Made by a program: the position numbers and the translations under genes. From Pseudomonas sp. SLFW (GTDB taxonomy: Bacteria; Pseudomonadota; Gammaproteobacteria; Pseudomonadales; Pseudomonadaceae): 42,151 nucleotides of DNA. The first letter of the stretch is position 1; each line of letters begins with the position of its first letter. Below are positions 40,548 through 42,151 of this stretch, piece by piece. Under the pieces are notes generated by a model. It worked only from the letters and a program-made list of their open reading frames with translations, was not told the origin of the DNA and did no database searches. The stretch covers positions 1 to 42,151 of the forward strand of contig NZ_JAAAKW010000033.1 of the NCBI RefSeq assembly GCF_009905615.1. Direction: 5' to 3'.

Positions 40548-40968
40548 TGCCTTCGCACGACATTATTTTACTTTTTAACTGCTGAAAATCCTGCCTTAAC
40601 CGTCCTACCAGCACATCATCCACAAGACGCCTACTTTCAGGAGCTACTTTCAACCAAAACACCTCTCCCGAATCGTCCTGCCACCGACCAAATTGGGTCT
40701 GTATATCAAGGCTCGTTAGTCGCTGCTCCATTGTCCTGGCATCACCTTGCGAGACACCACCCCCCAAGTAGATACATTGGGCGCCCACCGCTTTCGTGCC
40801 CCCCTCCAGCCGACCCGCTCCAGATTCGCTGAGGAGTCGAATATCCTGCTGAGCGCCCTTATAGAGGGACAGGGGCGTGATCTCCTTGGGCCTGAGAGGA
40901 GCCTCCTGTCGATGCCACACGTAATAAAATGCGTTCAACATAACCAACAGCAAAAATACCCACCGCAT
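40531..40968 (-). CDS. Small membrane-anchored protein, possible SPOR-like domain
   Basis: A 145-residue protein with one N-terminal membrane anchor or signal (MRWVFLLLVMLNAFYYVW) and a periplasmic remainder. The C-terminal half (CIYLGGGVSQGDARTMEQRL, then LDIQTQFGRWQDDSGEVFWL) has the beta-alpha-beta look of a SPOR peptidoglycan-binding domain, but the match is weak. It corresponds in position to the hypothetical gene that lies between coaX and the tRNA genes in P. aeruginosa. It follows birA by 57 bases and is probably co-transcribed. Function is not known. Confidence 0.75.
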   Translation of the reverse strand: MRWVFLLLVMLNAFYYVWHRQEAPLRPKEITPLSLYKGAQQDIRLLSESGAGRLEGGTKAVGAQCIYLGGGVSQGDARTMEQRLTSLDIQTQFGRWQDDSGEVFWLKVAPESRRLVDDVLVGRLRQDFQQLKSKIMSCEGIATTE

Positions 40969-41025
40969 GACGACCTCACAAACCCTCAGATGCCAGGACA
41001 GCTGTCATCCGCACTACGGCCTTAC

Positions 41026-41985
41026 CTAGGACTGCTCACGCAGTCTCAGACTCAACTCCCCACCGCTAAATACGCGAACATCCTCGCCCACTCGCAACCG
41101 GAGCCCGCCAACCGCATCCACCCCAAGCACCGTACCCTCAATGGCGTTTGGACCCGAAAGCAATGTCACAGGTTTGTTTTGCCACAAATGATTGCGCTCC
41201 CACTCATCTCTAAAAGCGCCAAAGCCTTTCTCACTATGCGCCTCCAGATATTCGGCCAGGGCCACACTCAAGCGGGCTACAACTTGGTTGCGATCCATAT
41301 CCACCCCCGCCTCAAGCGCCATGGAAGTCCAGGACTGGTCGACCTGATCGGAAGACTGCATATTGACGTTGATACCAATGCCAACCACGACATGACAAAC
41401 ATCAGCTGGATCACCAGTGAGCTCCAGCAAAACACCGGCGAGCTTTTGTCGCCCTACCAAAATATCGTTGGGCCATTTTAGCCCAGCGTCTTCAACTCCC
41501 ATTTCCCGGAGCATTTTCAAGACGGCAAGGCCCACAAGGAGACTTAAGCCCTCTAATTGCCGCATCCCACCCTCAACCCGTAGCGCCAAACTGTAATAGA
41601 GATTTTGGGCGAAAGGACTGACCCACTTGCGCCCGCGCCGCCCGCGCCCTGCTGTCTGTTGCTCCGCTAGAACTAGCAAAGGCAAAGACACCCCTTGAGC
41701 CACCAGCCGCATGGCTTCCGCGTTCGTAGAATCGATGGTTTCGTAGACTCGAATATCCCAGCCAGCGACACCCTGATTGTCATTGAGCCATTTCATGTTC
41801 AATAGGGAAATGGGTCTAGCCAAGCGATATCCCCGACCGCGCACCTTATGAATCTCGATTCCTGTTTCGACTTGCAGCTGCTGGAGCTTTTTCCATACGG
41901 CGCTGCGACTGACCCCGAGCACTTGCCCCAAGTCTTCACCAGAATGGAACGCACCATCCCCCAGAAGCCTCAACAACGTCTGCAT
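41026..41985 (-). CDS. birA: Biotin-[acetyl-CoA-carboxylase] ligase and biotin repressor
   Basis: BirA joins biotin to the BCCP subunit of acetyl-CoA carboxylase through biotinyl-AMP, and as a dimer it represses biotin genes. The 319 residues start with a winged helix (residues about 1-60: HSGEDLGQVLGVSRSAVWKK). The catalytic domain has the adenylate loop GRGRRG (113-118), KWPND (170-174) and GIGINVNM (202-209), and an SH3-like end (EGTVLGVDAVGGLRLRVGED). The ATG has AAGG 11 bases upstream. In P. aeruginosa coaX follows birA; here it does not. Confidence 0.98.
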   Translation of the reverse strand: MQTLLRLLGDGAFHSGEDLGQVLGVSRSAVWKKLQQLQVETGIEIHKVRGRGYRLARPISLLNMKWLNDNQGVAGWDIRVYETIDSTNAEAMRLVAQGVSLPLLVLAEQQTAGRGRRGRKWVSPFAQNLYYSLALRVEGGMRQLEGLSLLVGLAVLKMLREMGVEDAGLKWPNDILVGRQKLAGVLLELTGDPADVCHVVVGIGINVNMQSSDQVDQSWTSMALEAGVDMDRNQVVARLSVALAEYLEAHSEKGFGAFRDEWERNHLWQNKPVTLLSGPNAIEGTVLGVDAVGGLRLRVGEDVRVFSGGELSLRLREQS

Positions 41986-42013
41986 TTGTCATACGCCTTG
42001 CAATGAGGGACGC

Positions 42014-42042
42014 ATAATATCCGCGCGCACCATCAATGCATA
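42014..42042 (-). promoter_or_regulatory. Possible birA promoter
   Basis: A good -10, TATTAT (42019-42014), lies 28 bases ahead of the birA ATG. The -35 at a 17-base spacing (TATGCA, 42042-42037) matches consensus at only three positions. The -10 is the part I trust. Confidence 0.4.
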
Positions 42043-42090
42043 GAAGCCAAATCGCGACCTGGTCTGTTGAGATGTTTTTCCGCGCGCAAA

Positions 42091-42124
42091 AACAAAACCC
42101 CATCTGCTTTCGCAAATGGGGTTC
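42091..42124 (-). terminator. Terminator of the rrn operon
   Basis: On the minus strand AACCCCATTTGC, a GAAA loop and GCAGATGGGGTT form a stem with one internal mismatch, followed by TTGTTTTTG. It lies just after the 5S rRNA end and is separated from birA by its own promoter region. Confidence 0.85.
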
Positions 42125-42132
42125 TGGAATTT

Positions 42133-42151
42133 AATCTTGACGATGACCTAC
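42133..42151 (-). rRNA. rrf: 5S rRNA, 3' end (partial)
   Basis: The last 19 bases of the window read, on the minus strand, GTAGGTCATCGTCAAGATT, which is the 3' end of Pseudomonas 5S rRNA as I know it (the GTAGGTCATCGTCAAG end). The rest of the rrn operon lies beyond the right edge. P. aeruginosa also has an rrn operon ending next to birA, which supports the call. The exact mature end is uncertain by a few bases. Confidence 0.85.

Overview
The window is a chromosomal core region of a gammaproteobacterium, almost certainly a Pseudomonas. The gene order ssb, MFS transporter, uvrA, ferritin, rplQ to rpsJ, tuf, fusA, rpsG, rpsL, rpoC, rpoB, rplL, rplJ, rplA, rplK, nusG, secE, tRNA-Trp, tRNA-Thr, tRNA-Gly, tRNA-Tyr, birA, rrn is the Pseudomonas arrangement. 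The proteins (SSB with a DDDIPF tip, a 154-residue FtnA-type ferritin, 1357-residue RpoB, 1399-residue RpoC) fit. Species cannot be fixed from the sequence alone. Three genes known at this locus in P. aeruginosa are missing here: katA, tufB and coaX.

Layout. Positions 1-4.3 kb are the accessory edge: the 3' end of an Lhr-type helicase gene (+), a convergent MscS-family channel gene (-), then a divergent TetR regulator plus NTF2-like (DUF1348) pair (+). From 3.8 to 9.3 kb lie ssb and a YajR-like MFS transporter (-), uvrA (+) and a ferritin gene (-), separated by symmetrical terminators that serve both strands. From 9.5 to 23.3 kb, all on the minus strand, lie the alpha, spc and S10 ribosomal protein operons (rplQ back to rpsJ) with secY and rpoA. 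From 23.4 to 27.7 kb is the str operon (rpsL-rpsG-fusA-tuf). From 27.9 to 38.8 kb is the rplKAJL-rpoBC cluster. From 38.9 to 40.4 kb are nusG, secE and four tRNA genes. From 40.5 to 42.15 kb are a small membrane-anchored gene, birA, and the terminator and last bases of the 5S rRNA of an rrn operon.

How the genes work together. Most of the window is the transcription and translation machinery, transcribed in one direction from an rrn operon at the right edge. Promoters with good sigma-70 boxes can be read ahead of the tRNA-Tyr cluster (two in tandem), tRNA-Trp/secE/nusG, rpsL, rpsJ and rpsM. Terminators or attenuators can be read after birA's upstream rrn operon, tRNA-Thr, nusG, rplL, tuf, rpmJ and rplQ. 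Long intercistronic leaders (rplJ, rpoB, rpsH) hold strong RNA hairpins that probably adjust expression of parts of each operon.

I found no convincing new multi-gene system. The observations of most interest are the lost neighbours (tufB, coaX, katA), a perfect palindromic TetR operator inside a nearly leaderless promoter, a 213-base structured spacer in the spc operon, and a terminator whose tail forms the -35 box of the alpha operon promoter. No stretch longer than 300 bases is without a gene; the longest spacers are described individually.
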